A stretch of 64,000 nt of DNA from Macrosoma leucophasiata. Taxonomy: Eukaryota; Arthropoda; Insecta; Lepidoptera; Hedylidae. The DNA is taken from positions 12,051,001-12,115,000 of the forward strand of contig JAWQUS010000016.1 in the NCBI GenBank assembly GCA_036365455.1. The letters run 5' to 3'. This document shows, one piece after another, positions 11,401-19,900 of the stretch; within the stretch, counting starts at the first letter, position 1, and every line of letters begins with the position of its first letter. The position numbers were made by a program, and so were the translations under genes. The notes beneath the pieces were generated by a model. The model did no database searches, was not told where the DNA came from, and worked only from the letters and a program-made list of their open reading frames with translations.

Positions 11401-12588
11401 AGAAAAATTTGGCGACAACTCATCAACTTAACTTTGATCTTGGCCAAGTTTAACGATCCGCCGATGCGGGATTAGTTCAAGCTAGTTTGCATCAACTTAC
11501 TTATGGGATTACAAAAATGTTGAAGTAGGTAGGTACCAGTCAAGAAAAAAATGTGCACTATTAGAATTTTTTAAAAGACGTCATTCTTTATCTTTTAACT
11601 GTTCAAAAGGCGCTGGTTAGGCATTTCAATCAGATGTTGTTATTAAATTTGACTTGCAACTCTGATAACTTAACTATGCCGAAAAATAAGCTGCTGCAAC
11701 GCATTTCACAGATACTGTTATAGTCAATGTTAGTGTTATTGAAAATTTCGATAAAAATCATAACTTTAATAATTACTGTGAGGCAACTGAACCTTAATGT
11801 AAATATTTATAACAATGGTTGGTAGTGTGGGCAGCATATCGGAGTTGACGTGGTCGGAGAGCTCGAGCGGCTCGGGGCGCGGCTCGAGCTCGGGCTCGGG
11901 GACGCTCGAGCGCCGCCTGCCGCCGCTGCCGCTCGCGCCCACCCCGCGCCCGCGCACCCGCACCCCCTACACGTAAGTACCGAACGTGAGCCAAGGGTTA
12001 AAAAGCTAACAAAAAACATAAAGAAGTAAAATAAAAATAAACAACGGGTTGCAATCCGGGAGTTCCGGCAGAAGTGAAAATTTGAATATTAACTTTGTTC
12101 ATTTTTATCACCACCAACACCACACGTGAATCCAAAATTATCAATTGGTTGGTTCGTAATCCACCCAGAATTTTGGTTTGGGATCCCTGTAAGGCGTAAC
12201 CCACCCAGCTGAGAGTAAGAGGAAGAAACACGGGGATTTTTCACGATTGGATTGTTCTTTGATGATTAAGGGGCCAGTTATTGAGTTACTTAAACCTACC
12301 CCCTAGATCCACTGCTGCTCCAATCGTGATCTCCAATTATTAATCGCAGCAGTTTCATAGATTGATTTTCACAGTGCACATTGAACATTTTTAGCATCAC
12401 ATCGTTTATATACCCAGTTTACCCTTCTCAGACAGAGTGCTAAGTCTTGATTTAAAGCAGGATTTGTAATAATGATACACAACAAAACTGTTTGTTTTAA
12501 TTGCAGTGCAGCTACTTTGAAGCGATATTCGAGTGATGACAGTTTGGTGATGGCGGCTCCACGGGCAAGCGATGCGCCTGCGCCATGA
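2302..12588 (+). CDS. Kinesin-8, KIF19-like (3' part of gene)
   Basis: Kinesin-8 motors walk toward microtubule plus ends and shorten them; vertebrate KIF19 limits motile cilium length. Eight exons are seen: 2302-2467, 5746-5861, 5951-6232, 6445-6676, 7178-7391, 10200-10329, 11835-11972 and 12507-12588. All phases fit and together they encode 452 residues up to TGA at 12586-12588. The first exon is the end of the motor ([34 protein letters not shown]). Then come the neck ([17 protein letters not shown]), coiled coils ([43 protein letters not shown]) and a conserved patch ([13 protein letters not shown]). From memory this order matches KIF19 rather than KIF18/Klp67A. The N-terminal motor exons lie beyond the left edge. 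A sperm-flagellum or ciliated-neuron role in insects is inference. Several exons are very GC-rich, unlike the other genes here. Confidence 0.82.
2468..3227. other. Kinesin intron, no feature recognised
   Basis: Between the motor exon and the LINE I find no convincing exon, RNA or repeat. Short open frames on both strands have no recognisable content. Confidence 0.4.
3228..5515 (-). mobile_element. 5'-truncated LINE (Jockey/CR1-like) with RT frame
   Basis: The minus strand keeps an open frame from about 5510 to 3563; from its first Met at 5371 it is 602 residues. It shows non-LTR reverse transcriptase motifs: [62 protein letters not shown] and the catalytic YADD. Text upstream of Met 5371 ([10 protein letters not shown]) continues in frame, so that Met is not the true start. 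The endonuclease part is missing, which indicates 5' truncation. The 3' end is an AAATA/AATA tail at 3229-3250, after text very like the element end at 17339-17424. The copy lies in a kinesin intron, antisense to it. The clade is uncertain. Confidence 0.85.
5746..5861 (+). CDS. KIF19-like exon: neck
   Basis: The acceptor is TTTATTTCAG ending at 5745 and the donor is AG|GTACGT after 5861. It continues in phase 0 from the motor exon and ends in phase 2. It encodes [17 protein letters not shown], the family's neck and first coiled-coil stretch. Confidence 0.85.
5948..6232 (+). CDS. KIF19-like exon: coiled coil
   Basis: A tandem CAGCAG acceptor ends at 5947 or 5950, so the exon starts at 5948 or 5951. 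Both starts keep the frame, and the earlier adds one Ser. The donor is AG|GTAACT after 6232. It encodes [14 protein letters not shown] and [19 protein letters not shown], matching from memory the KIF19 segment after the neck. Confidence 0.82.
6445..6676 (+). CDS. KIF19-like exon: Gly/Ala-rich and coiled coil
   Basis: The acceptor is CTGACAG ending at 6444, preceded by a TACTAAAG branch-like site. The donor is CAG|GTTATT after 6676. A low-complexity Gly/Ala/Ser/Thr run is followed by a heptad-like segment ([20 protein letters not shown]). It is strikingly GC-rich. The low-complexity part may be lineage-specific. Confidence 0.75.
6677..7177. other. Kinesin intron, no gene
   Basis: The only recognisable text is GGACCGAGATTTTTGGCGC near 6863-6881, which is similar to GGACCGAGATATTTGGCGC at 30790-30808, so a short unknown repeat is likely. 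The rest is unassigned. Confidence 0.35.
7178..7391 (+). CDS. KIF19-like exon: conserved coiled-coil region
   Basis: The acceptor is TGTGCGCAG ending at 7177 and the donor is G|GTACTG after 7391. It encodes [18 protein letters not shown] and [12 protein letters not shown], close from memory to the human KIF19 text at this point. A family A SINE starts two or three bases past the exon end. A decayed copy of the 3' two-thirds of this exon lies at 7697-7857. Confidence 0.87.
7394..7690 (+). mobile_element. SINE-like family A, copy 1 (near full length)
   Basis: It begins ACTGGTGGTAGAGCTCC, runs through TTCAGCACTATCGTGTTCC, TAATTTCCGGC and CTGCAGTCATCACTTAAC, and ends TTGCCACTTCCATAAAAT with an A-rich tail. 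It is one of more than ten copies in the window. I see no clear tRNA-type A and B boxes, so its RNA ancestor is unknown. Confidence 0.8.
7697..7857 (+). pseudogene. Decayed tandem copy of the KIF19-like exon
   Basis: From CTGGAGGCTGACAAGCTGG on, this text follows the 3' part of the exon at 7178-7391 almost base for base (CGACCTCGCGCTG there, TGACCTCGCGCTG here; both end with ATCATCACACGCCAGCGACG). In the exon's frame it has stop codons (TAG soon after GACAAGCTGGTGCTG and another at the exon end) and many transitions. It cannot serve as a normal exon. The two copies are separated by a SINE and followed by a mariner. Confidence 0.85.
7861..9133 (+). mobile_element. Mariner element, copy 1 (defective)
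   Basis: The terminal repeats are ATAGGTTGGGGAAAAAGT on the left and, reading inward from the right, ATTAGGTTGAGGAAAAAGT. TA dinucleotides at 7859-7860 and 9134-9135 fit the target duplication of Tc1/mariner elements. The element contains a broken transposase reading frame and lies in a kinesin intron. Confidence 0.93.
8043..9055 (+). pseudogene. Mariner transposase, broken
   Basis: DD34D transposases cut and paste the element. Visible motifs are [22 protein letters not shown] and [13 protein letters not shown], with 34 residues between the second and third Asp. Compared with the copy at 49650-50675, this copy lacks about 17 bases near 8146-8152 and has 4 extra bases near 8530-8540. The reading frame is therefore split into two overlapping parts (8104-8589 and 8480-9055). 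It cannot make a whole enzyme. Confidence 0.92.
9134..10199. other. Kinesin intron remainder
   Basis: This stretch is AT-rich. At 9675-9775 it holds a family J copy (GGAAGAATTCTCCTCC then GTGGTGAGGTCG). No exon is seen before the acceptor TTTTCACAG at 10199. Confidence 0.4.
10200..10329 (+). CDS. KIF19-like exon: C-terminal conserved patch
   Basis: The acceptor is CTTTTCACAG ending at 10199 and the donor is AG|GTACTT after 10329. It encodes [13 protein letters not shown], which corresponds from memory to a conserved stretch of KIF19 after the last coiled coil, and then [11 protein letters not shown]. The phase fits both neighbours. Confidence 0.85.
10530..10605 (+). mobile_element. RTE-like LINE 3' end with ATG microsatellite
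   Basis: GGGGGAGGCCTCTG, then AGTGGACGTCTTTTGGCTG, then (ATG)n, is a familiar 3' end of lepidopteran RTE elements and their SINEs. Only the tail is present. Confidence 0.6.
10957..11221 (-). mobile_element. Helitron-like fragment
   Basis: CTAGCTGACCCGG at 10957 is the reverse complement of the Helitron end CCGGGTCAGCTAG. Inside, TCTGTCTGCTTGG and GCTAATCCTGGGAACGGCTGG are of the kind found in other non-autonomous elements here. No coding frame is present. Confidence 0.5.
11222..11306. mobile_element. Two Helitron 3' ends pointing outward
   Basis: The segment starts CTAGCTGCGTCCACGACTTC (a reversed 3' end) and stops CTCGAGCACAGCTAG (a forward 3' end), only 85 bases apart. The two ends are diverged inverted repeats of each other. 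Confidence 0.5.
11826..11972 (+). CDS. KIF19-like exon: Ser/Gly then Pro/Arg tail
   Basis: Two in-frame acceptors are possible, GGTAG ending at 11825 or GGCAG ending at 11834; the donor is AC|GTAAGT after 11972. It encodes [19 protein letters not shown], then [18 protein letters not shown], which is low-complexity and GC-rich. No domain is recognised. The start at 11835 is used in the gene model; the other adds three residues. Confidence 0.75.
12507..12588 (+). CDS. KIF19-like terminal exon
   Basis: The acceptor is TTTAATTGCAG ending at 12506. It completes a Thr codon, then encodes [18 protein letters not shown] and ends with TGA at 12586-12588. The frame closes exactly with the upstream exons, which supports the model. 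Confidence 0.8.
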
Positions 12589-13360
12589 TCTCACAAACGA
12601 TGATTGCGCGATCAATCCAAGAATTACATTTCAAAAAATGTTATGTCAAAAGACATATGTCGAGAATAAGAGGAAAATGTGATTGTTTTGCTAGTTTCCT
12701 TCTAGCTGTGACAGTCTAGTCACGGTTTAAATCTGCATAATAATATGTTAAGCGAGTGAAGTAGAAGATATTTAGTAAGAAAAATAAAGGTCCTGGCGTA
12801 CATGTAAGTAGGTGGTGCAGTGTATATGCTAATAAAACAGTGACAGAAATATTTTTGTAAAAATTTAAAACTCTCTTATTGATGCTTCTTAGACTTTTTC
12901 AAAAACAAGTGTAGGTATTAGGTATACTTACAATCAATGAGCTTGTAACATATAAAATCATTGCTTACAATGGTAGCAGAGAATGTGTAATAATATGATG
13001 GTAGTCATACCTATTATAGGTATGTCATATTAAAGAAATTTGTTGTCATTTTAGACTAAGTAGGTATTCTTCTTTATATTTTTCTTTAAGAAAATCTTTT
13101 GAATAGCTTATGTGTATGGATGCGCAAAATTTTGTGTATGTTTCAAAATTAAATGTTGATAAAAAGTTAAAGTGTTTTATTAGAAAACTGAGAGTATTTT
13201 TCTAGTTATTGATTTGTCAAATCTAATTAGTAGATACGATACCAATACAAAGTATCTATGTATAATTTCCTTTTTGTACTCGCTAAAATTTGTAAAAATA
13301 AGAAATTATCAATGTGTAACGAATGTAATGATTCTATACGTAATAGTTTGATTCAATAAA
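12589..13360 (+). promoter_or_regulatory. Probable 3' UTR and poly(A) signals of KIF19-like gene
   Basis: AATAAA occurs at 12783-12788 and 13355-13360, and AATAAAA near 12830. Either distal or proximal use is possible. No other feature is seen. Confidence 0.55.
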
Positions 13361-13783
13361 GGTATAACAATATTTTCCATTTATTTATTATAATTTATAA
13401 ACATAGTTTCCTTTTCTAATACTTACATCCTCGTCAAATAATGATAATACACCTAGCCACTAATTTCTTATTCTCATCATTCTTTTAATTATAATTTACG
13501 GCTTAAAATATGATGACTTAAAAAACGATGACTTTGAGATTTTAGTTGATATGTACCTATACTACATGCAATTAAGTGTCAAATACATTATCCTTATGTA
13601 AGTCGAGAAAAGTGGCAATGCAATTATACCTATAACGTATACCTACAATCACAGAATAACGGTATTGAACAGGTGCCTACTTCATACACGGGAGCAGAAT
13701 GTGGATATTCCATGTTTTTAACAGCAATGTCTGCAGTTCAGAATCTGAATTCTTAGAAAATTATTTTATTTAATATACATATA

Positions 13784-14199
13784 CAGGGTTAATTTAAATT
13801 AGCGCATAACATCCTGCAGGCAGCCTCTCTAGATCAATCCCAACAACATTTATTTTGTTCTATGACTTTTTACAAATGTTGATAAATACCCAAAAAAAAA
13901 AATTACAAAAAAATATTTTAATTTAAATAATTATATTAAAAAGTTCAAAAGAGCACAGCCGCCGCTGCGTCACCCCGCAACCCCGCTCCCCGCTGCACGT
14001 GGCGATATTTTGCCAAGGCAAAGGTGCGTAGTATACCTCCGCTAAGAATAAATGCCAGTTTAGAGGCAAAAAAAATGATGAATGAGAAAATTTAAATTTT
14101 GATAACTATGAATTTTAAAAAGTGGTAGAGCAAATGTTGTTGGGATTGATGTAGAGAGGCTGCCTGCAAGAGGTTATGCGCTAACTACAAATAACCCCG
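13784..14199. mobile_element. 416-bp MITE with TATA target duplication
   Basis: About 70-bp inverted ends (CAGGGTTA... and its complement) carry TTAGCGCATAAC and CAGGCAGCCTCTCTA on both arms. TATA flanks both sides (13780-13783 and 14200-14203). The centre has a short GC-rich patch (CCGCCGCTGCGTCACC). There is no coding frame. Confidence 0.85.
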
Positions 14200-14726
14200 T
14201 ATAATTAAAGAATGTTATCAGTAAACTCGACAATGTCTAATAGAAATAAAGGTTGATAAAGGTAACTACTTAAATAAATTTCGTCAGGACCATATAGGTA
14301 ACTATAATAATTTTCTACAAATATTTCTACAATACATGATTATTTTTAGTCAATATCAAAATTCTAAGGGATCATTTTAATTATCATTTTTTTAAAATTA
14401 AATTAAGAAAAAAAATACTAAGACATTAACACTGAACATTTTGTCCCTCGCCAAGTTTGGTTAATGGAGCAGCTTTTTTTTTACGATTTTAGGGTTAGCC
14501 CTTAGTGGAAGTTGTTCATAATGTTGAACACGACGATCCCTTAAAATTTGAATCATGTAGCTATATAACTCAATATTCTACAAAGTAGATGCGATTTATC
14601 CAAAATTACCACATAAATCTAGGCCATGTTACAAAATTATTTCATCTTTCACTTATAATTATTCACAGTTTCTACAATAAAAGATAGTGTCTACGTATAC
14701 AGAGTGCCTAATAATAGTACTCTGTG
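14200..14726. other. Intergenic AT-rich stretch
   Basis: No gene, RNA or recognised repeat is seen between the two MITEs. Confidence 0.4.
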
Positions 14727-14896
14727 GTGCCTAGTGCGAGATTTTATGCGAATTCGGTCGAGTAAGAGTAAACGCAGATTTGTATGGAATTGAAGGAGCG
14801 TCATCTAGCGGTGAATCGACGACGCTCCTTCAATTCCATACAAATCTGCGTTTACTCTTACGCGATCGAATTTGCATAAAATCTCGCACTAGGCAC
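14727..14896. mobile_element. 170-bp palindromic fold-back element
   Basis: The left arm starts GTGCCTAGTGCGAGATTTTA and the right arm ends with its complement. Arms of about 75 bases are nearly identical around a centre of roughly 18 bases (ATCTAGCGGTGAATCGAC). It is intergenic and non-coding. Confidence 0.88.
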
Positions 14897-15559
14897 TCAG
14901 TTGCTTATCTGAATTAACTTTGACTAAAATTGATTAAATACTTACTAAAAAAATGATAATCTCAATACTAAACACATCGGTACAGTAAAACCTAAAACAA
15001 AGCTATGCTATCGTTTAGGTTTAACAGACATTTACAATAACTATCCGGCATTTACTGTTGACGATAAAGTTAAAGTAGACTCTCTAAAATCCGTCCTTAT
15101 TTACTGCTGTACATAATTTTGATGCTCTATGTACATTTGACAATGTAAAATATCACTTAATTTATCACTATCAAAACTTTTATATAAGGCATACTAAAAT
15201 CATAATTTATACTTTGGATCTGAATTAAAAAAAGATATTTTATAAGTATATACTTACATCCTGTAGCCTATATACCTATCACCAAACTCAAACACAAACA
15301 AAATTCATTTTATTTCGTGAATGGTATTATTGTAGAGTTCAAGTTCAAGTACAAAGGCAAAAAACAGGATCTTTGAACAGGACAGGGAATTTTTTTCCTA
15401 CGGTTTACGGGCGACTTAAGCCAATATCAAGAAGAAAGGTAAGTTCTTATAGAGTGGGTTAGGTATGTATTTTGTGTTTACATGTATTTATATTATGTGA
15501 TGATATCTCATGTGATATTATTGACAATGTGTTTAGTGAAGTGATTTAATGTGTTTCTT
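14897..15559. other. Intergenic stretch, possible LINE 3' UTR
   Basis: No exon is seen. Part of it may be the 3' untranslated end of the LINE fragment at 15560-15735, which points leftward. Confidence 0.35.
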
Positions 15560-15735
15560 ATCCTTTCTTTTGTAGGATGCTTTCTAATTTGAATGGGTCT
15601 ATATTGAGCATATTGTATTTGTTTATGTCAGTGTAGCGAGCGTTACTGTAGCGAGGACAATCAGTTAGCAAATGGTGGATGCCTTTAATTGAAGTGTCAT
15701 CACAGGGACATTTGTCCGAAGGTGTAATTTTCAAT
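15560..15735 (-). pseudogene. LINE ORF2 C-terminus with CCHC motif
   Basis: The minus strand reads about 50 in-frame residues ending in TAA. They contain C-x-C then H-x4-C (CPCDDTSIKGIHHLLTDC) and CPRYSNARY. This resembles the zinc-knuckle at the end of R1- or Jockey-type ORF2 proteins. No reverse transcriptase is left, so it is a 5'-truncated remnant. Confidence 0.65.
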
Positions 15736-16574
15736 CTATGGAGATATTGTGTATGGTATTAGAGTTTGTGGTATTCACATTAATCATTACATTCACCAGG
15801 CACGGTAATAAATAACTAGATAATGTGGTTATGTAATGATTTTTGTACAAAATAGGTTCCTATACTTATCAATTCACCACGATAAAGCGTAAAAGTTTAG
15901 GTAGAGTACATTAGTAACTTGTCATAATACGAAATACAATCTACGGGCTGCAATCCTACTAGAAATTAATTAATATAATTTGCGACTAAATTACAAACAG
16001 TTGAAAATTTAAAAATATATGTTTCTAATTGAGATTGCACGAATAGACCGCCTTTAGTAGGGACAAAGAGACGCAAACAGGCCATGATTTCGTGCTCTGT
16101 ACATTACAAGCTGCAACAAATATTTAATATACAAATATTTTGTGCGCGAGCGCATCGGGTCGCATACGTTCGGCCGCTGCTTATCAGCTTAAATATTAAT
16201 TACTTACTTTATTTACATTAATTTCAGATATCAACTAAGTTATCATAGATCCTGATAGAACGCAATATGCTACATATTAATTATTTACCAATACATTGAT
16301 GACATATTATTATTTTTCAAACACTTATGTGTTAACCGTTCAGATTCTAATTCGTCAATACGTAGATATATAAATAACAATCTATATTTTAGACACAACA
16401 AAGATTGAAGATTTTCATTTTCCTAATTTATTACGTAGCATTATGCTATGCATTACATATAAAAGTATGTAATATTACATGACAGTTACGCTGTCCTTAT
16501 TTCCCCCTATTCAGACAAGTGTATGTCATGGGGCATTTTAGGAAATTATTCTGTACTGGATAAGATTCTAGATT
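15736..16574. other. Intergenic stretch left of the channel gene
   Basis: AT-rich, with no recognisable exon or repeat. It includes a short CG-rich patch (GCGCGAGCGCATCGGGTCGC, near 16143-16162) of unknown meaning. Confidence 0.35.
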
Positions 16575-16580
16575 TTTATT
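16575..16580 (-). promoter_or_regulatory. Poly(A) signal of the channel gene
   Basis: TTTATT on the plus strand is AATAAA on the minus strand, about 140 bases past the channel stop codon. Confidence 0.55.
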
Positions 16581-16720
16581 CGCTAAAACATTTTTAATGA
16601 CGCATACAATTTGAGAACTGGAGGAATTTGTTACTCTTGCGTTCATATAATATTTAAAAGATTTGATTTAGCTAATAATAGGAACATGTTCTGTGCCATT
16701 CACTAGTAATCACGGTATGC

Positions 16721-16972
16721 TCACAGACAGTAAACAAATGTCCAATAAATAATATTGAAGAAAATGAAAAGTAGGGGGAAAAGTAGACGAGATCTTTTGT
16801 CGATCCAGGTGGCGATTTCTTGTGGCGTCATTGTGGTCCAGGTGTGATGTTTGGGTGGTTCGTCGGAACCCTCGCTGCCGCTGGTCGGTGGTCGTCGGCC
16901 GCCGGCGCCCGTCATGAGCTCGTCGTAGCTCTGGGTTGTTATCGTGGGCAAGTTCAGAGCTGATGGGAAACT
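16721..16972 (-). CDS. Channel exon 8: end of loop, TM4, stop
   Basis: The acceptor is AAATTCCAG, with the exon starting at 16972. It encodes SFPSALNLPTITTQSYDEL, a polar stretch, then TM4 and TGA at 16723-16721. The preceding exon ends in phase 0 at GTGCAT, giving the joint LTVH-SFPS. Confidence 0.88.
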   Translation of the reverse strand, partial: SFPSALNLPTITTQSYDELMTGAGGRRPPTSGSEGSDEPPKHHTWTTMTPQEIATWIDKRSRLLFPLLFIFFNIIYWTFVYCL

Positions 16973-19900
16973 CTGGAATTTAATAATAACAGTGCATTAA
17001 AAAATGGTGAAATGGTTGTTAGAAGGCAGTGACGGACCCAGTTTTTTTATTGGGGAAGGGCTTTGACTGAGATCAGCGGGCCTACCTACGTAGGTATCTA
17101 CTATGAAATTTTATTCCGAACCTAAATTAATTCGATTAAATAAATAAACAAAAGAAACAAAATGGCAGTTCCTAAATTGTATTCTAGCAAGACAACAAGG
17201 TTCGGGGCTCAGTCTTTTTAAAAGTTAGTAAACACTTAACCAGGGTGGCCATATAAGAATTATACAACTTGTTTCATAAAAATAATTTTACAGGAAATGG
17301 AATGATCGTTTTCTTTCGTTGCCTATCACTACTACCCAATGGTTGACTGGGAGATAATGCCTAGAGTCATTAAGTCCGCCTTTTGTGCTTATTTTGTGCA
17401 ATAAAGAATAAATAAATAAATGATCATGTTCATTCATTTACCTATAAATTACCAGGGGAATATAATATCTGTCTCTTGTGACCACCAATGCAATCAAACG
17501 AGCTGGCAACGAACTATTTTGACAAAACAGAACTATTATGCAAAACAGTAGTTTTGTAAAATAGTTACTAATCGTACATCTGTAACCATGTTAACTTGTT
17601 CAAGAACTTACAGTTTTCCGCGAAGTTAAGAGGTTACTACGGAAAATAAGCCGCAATTTTCTCAGCGTTACCGCAACAGAAGACTGGTTTGCACAGAAAG
17701 TTTTGATTACTAAAACTAGTTGTTCACGGGTAAATAAAGCGTAAAATTTCGCATTATTGCCTGAATATTATCAAAAAAAATATTGTAATTAGATTGCCAA
17801 CCGAAATGGTAGCAAAATAGTTGTAGGTAGGTACACCTTTGAGTTAGCTACTCTTATTTTCATTGAACTTGAATAATTTGGAGATAGCTCTTTCTTTTTA
17901 CGGTAGCGAATGCAGAAGGAAGGGAGGAGCCTTCCCCTGGATCCCCTACTGTAAAAAGATATTATAGGTAACTTGGAGATAAAAAAATATACACACCTGA
18001 TACTACTCAAAAATGTGAAAACCAATCGTGACTTAGATGAAGATGTAACAAGTGTTGTAGTAGGTAAGGCACTGTTTTAAAAATTTACTCTCAGGAGGTT
18101 TTGTTGTGGTCACATAAATAGTGAGTCACATATTATCAACATCATCACACACAGTATTCTACAAAAGTGACTCATCAAAAAACAATGAAAAATGGGGATT
18201 TACGCAGTCTCATCGTATACACAGGTAAAGATCGATGGAATACAGGATAATAGGTATGTAACATACTTTGTAATTCTTTTTTACAATTCAGACTAACAGA
18301 TTTTTTTATCTCGGTGAAACTCGAAACTTTGTCCAACGTAATACTTGTGCATAGAGCACAGCCTTTTAACTTTAACCTCTGCCCAATAATTGAATACGAA
18401 GTCGTGATGTCATTAGGCACTTTTTTAATTAGAAAAATTTATAAATATAATAATATTGTATGTAATTGATATCAATGTGCGTTTAGATTGATTGGAAGTA
18501 AGAAATGACTTGATTTAGGTACATAGGCTTCAACGAATTTAAGTATTTAAAAAAAAAAAAATTTATTTATTTTCAAGCTTAAAATAAACAGTAGGCCCAT
18601 ATAAAATATATTATTATACCTTAAAGACTAACATGATAATAATAAGGGGCCCAGATAGAAAGAATAATGTGCAGAGAAGTCGAAGTCTCAGTAGATAAAA
18701 AGTTTAGTGGCATACCAATGTTTTGTTTTTCAAAACCAGCTATTTTTTCGTTTTAAAATTTAATTCTCAAGTTTGAAATATTTTAATGGCGCTCTTGTCC
18801 TCAATTTAACCTAGGAATAATAATATTTCATGAGCCTATCCCGTAAGGGACTTGACGTGAATGAGTCTAAATTCCGAGAATTTATAACCAAAGGTTTTGT
18901 CTAAGAAAATATTATATTCTAAGAAAATATTACACCATAGGTAGGTATTATTTTCTTAGCGTGTTAGCGTAGGTAGACGCTTGCCATCGTGGACTATAAT
19001 AATAAATAATGATTTCAGGCGAGAGTAAGAGACAACGGATCAACTTTCTTTCCTATAAAATAACCTAAAAGCCTAGTTCAAAGAGTATACAAATTGGACT
19101 AGTTAGTAGATACCAATTACTGCTCTTGAGCTCGATGTGGATCAATGCAAATGAATCCACTAATGAGGACGGCTATAGTTTGTGACATTTAATGGCATAG
19201 TGAATGATTGTATTTATAAATTCTGATAGCCTGAAGTAATTCTAAAATGAGGTATCTAATTTTGGCGAAAATCTTTATCAGTACAAAGTGTTTTCGTTTC
19301 TAATATAGGTAGGGGAAGATGGGGTAATGGGAGTCAGCGGGTAATAAGAGTCACCTACATATCCACGAAACTATTCACGCAAGCAATGTATAAACTACTC
19401 CTCGTTACTGTCCTGTGTCCCCGCTATTGCGTTATATGACATAAGATTGTAGGCGCACGCGCATTTGAGATATGGTAGTATTTTGTTTTTACGCCCCGCC
19501 GATCTTATTTTTCGTCGGTGAAACAAACGATAAATGTCGAATTCTTCCAATAAACAGTCAATAATTTTACACGTATGCGGATTAACACACAAAAATCAGA
19601 CTTTCCGAGCATTGATGTGCAGTTTTAGACTCTCTCAATAATTTCTAGGATATTTTTTTTTTCATTATCATATTTGTGGGTAATGAGAGTCAGATGATAG
19701 CCAATCCTACAGAACATAGTGTCGGCAGGTGAATTAGGCCCTAGATCAGTCAAATATGCAAAAAAATGAGGTCGTTTTTAAATCTATAGGCTCTATCTAT
19801 CTAGCTGAACCTGTTGTCATCTCCTGGTGACGCCTTTGACCACAAATGTACTTCATGTGAGCTTCTAGTTGAAACTTGCCGGAAAGTTATATTTGCCATA

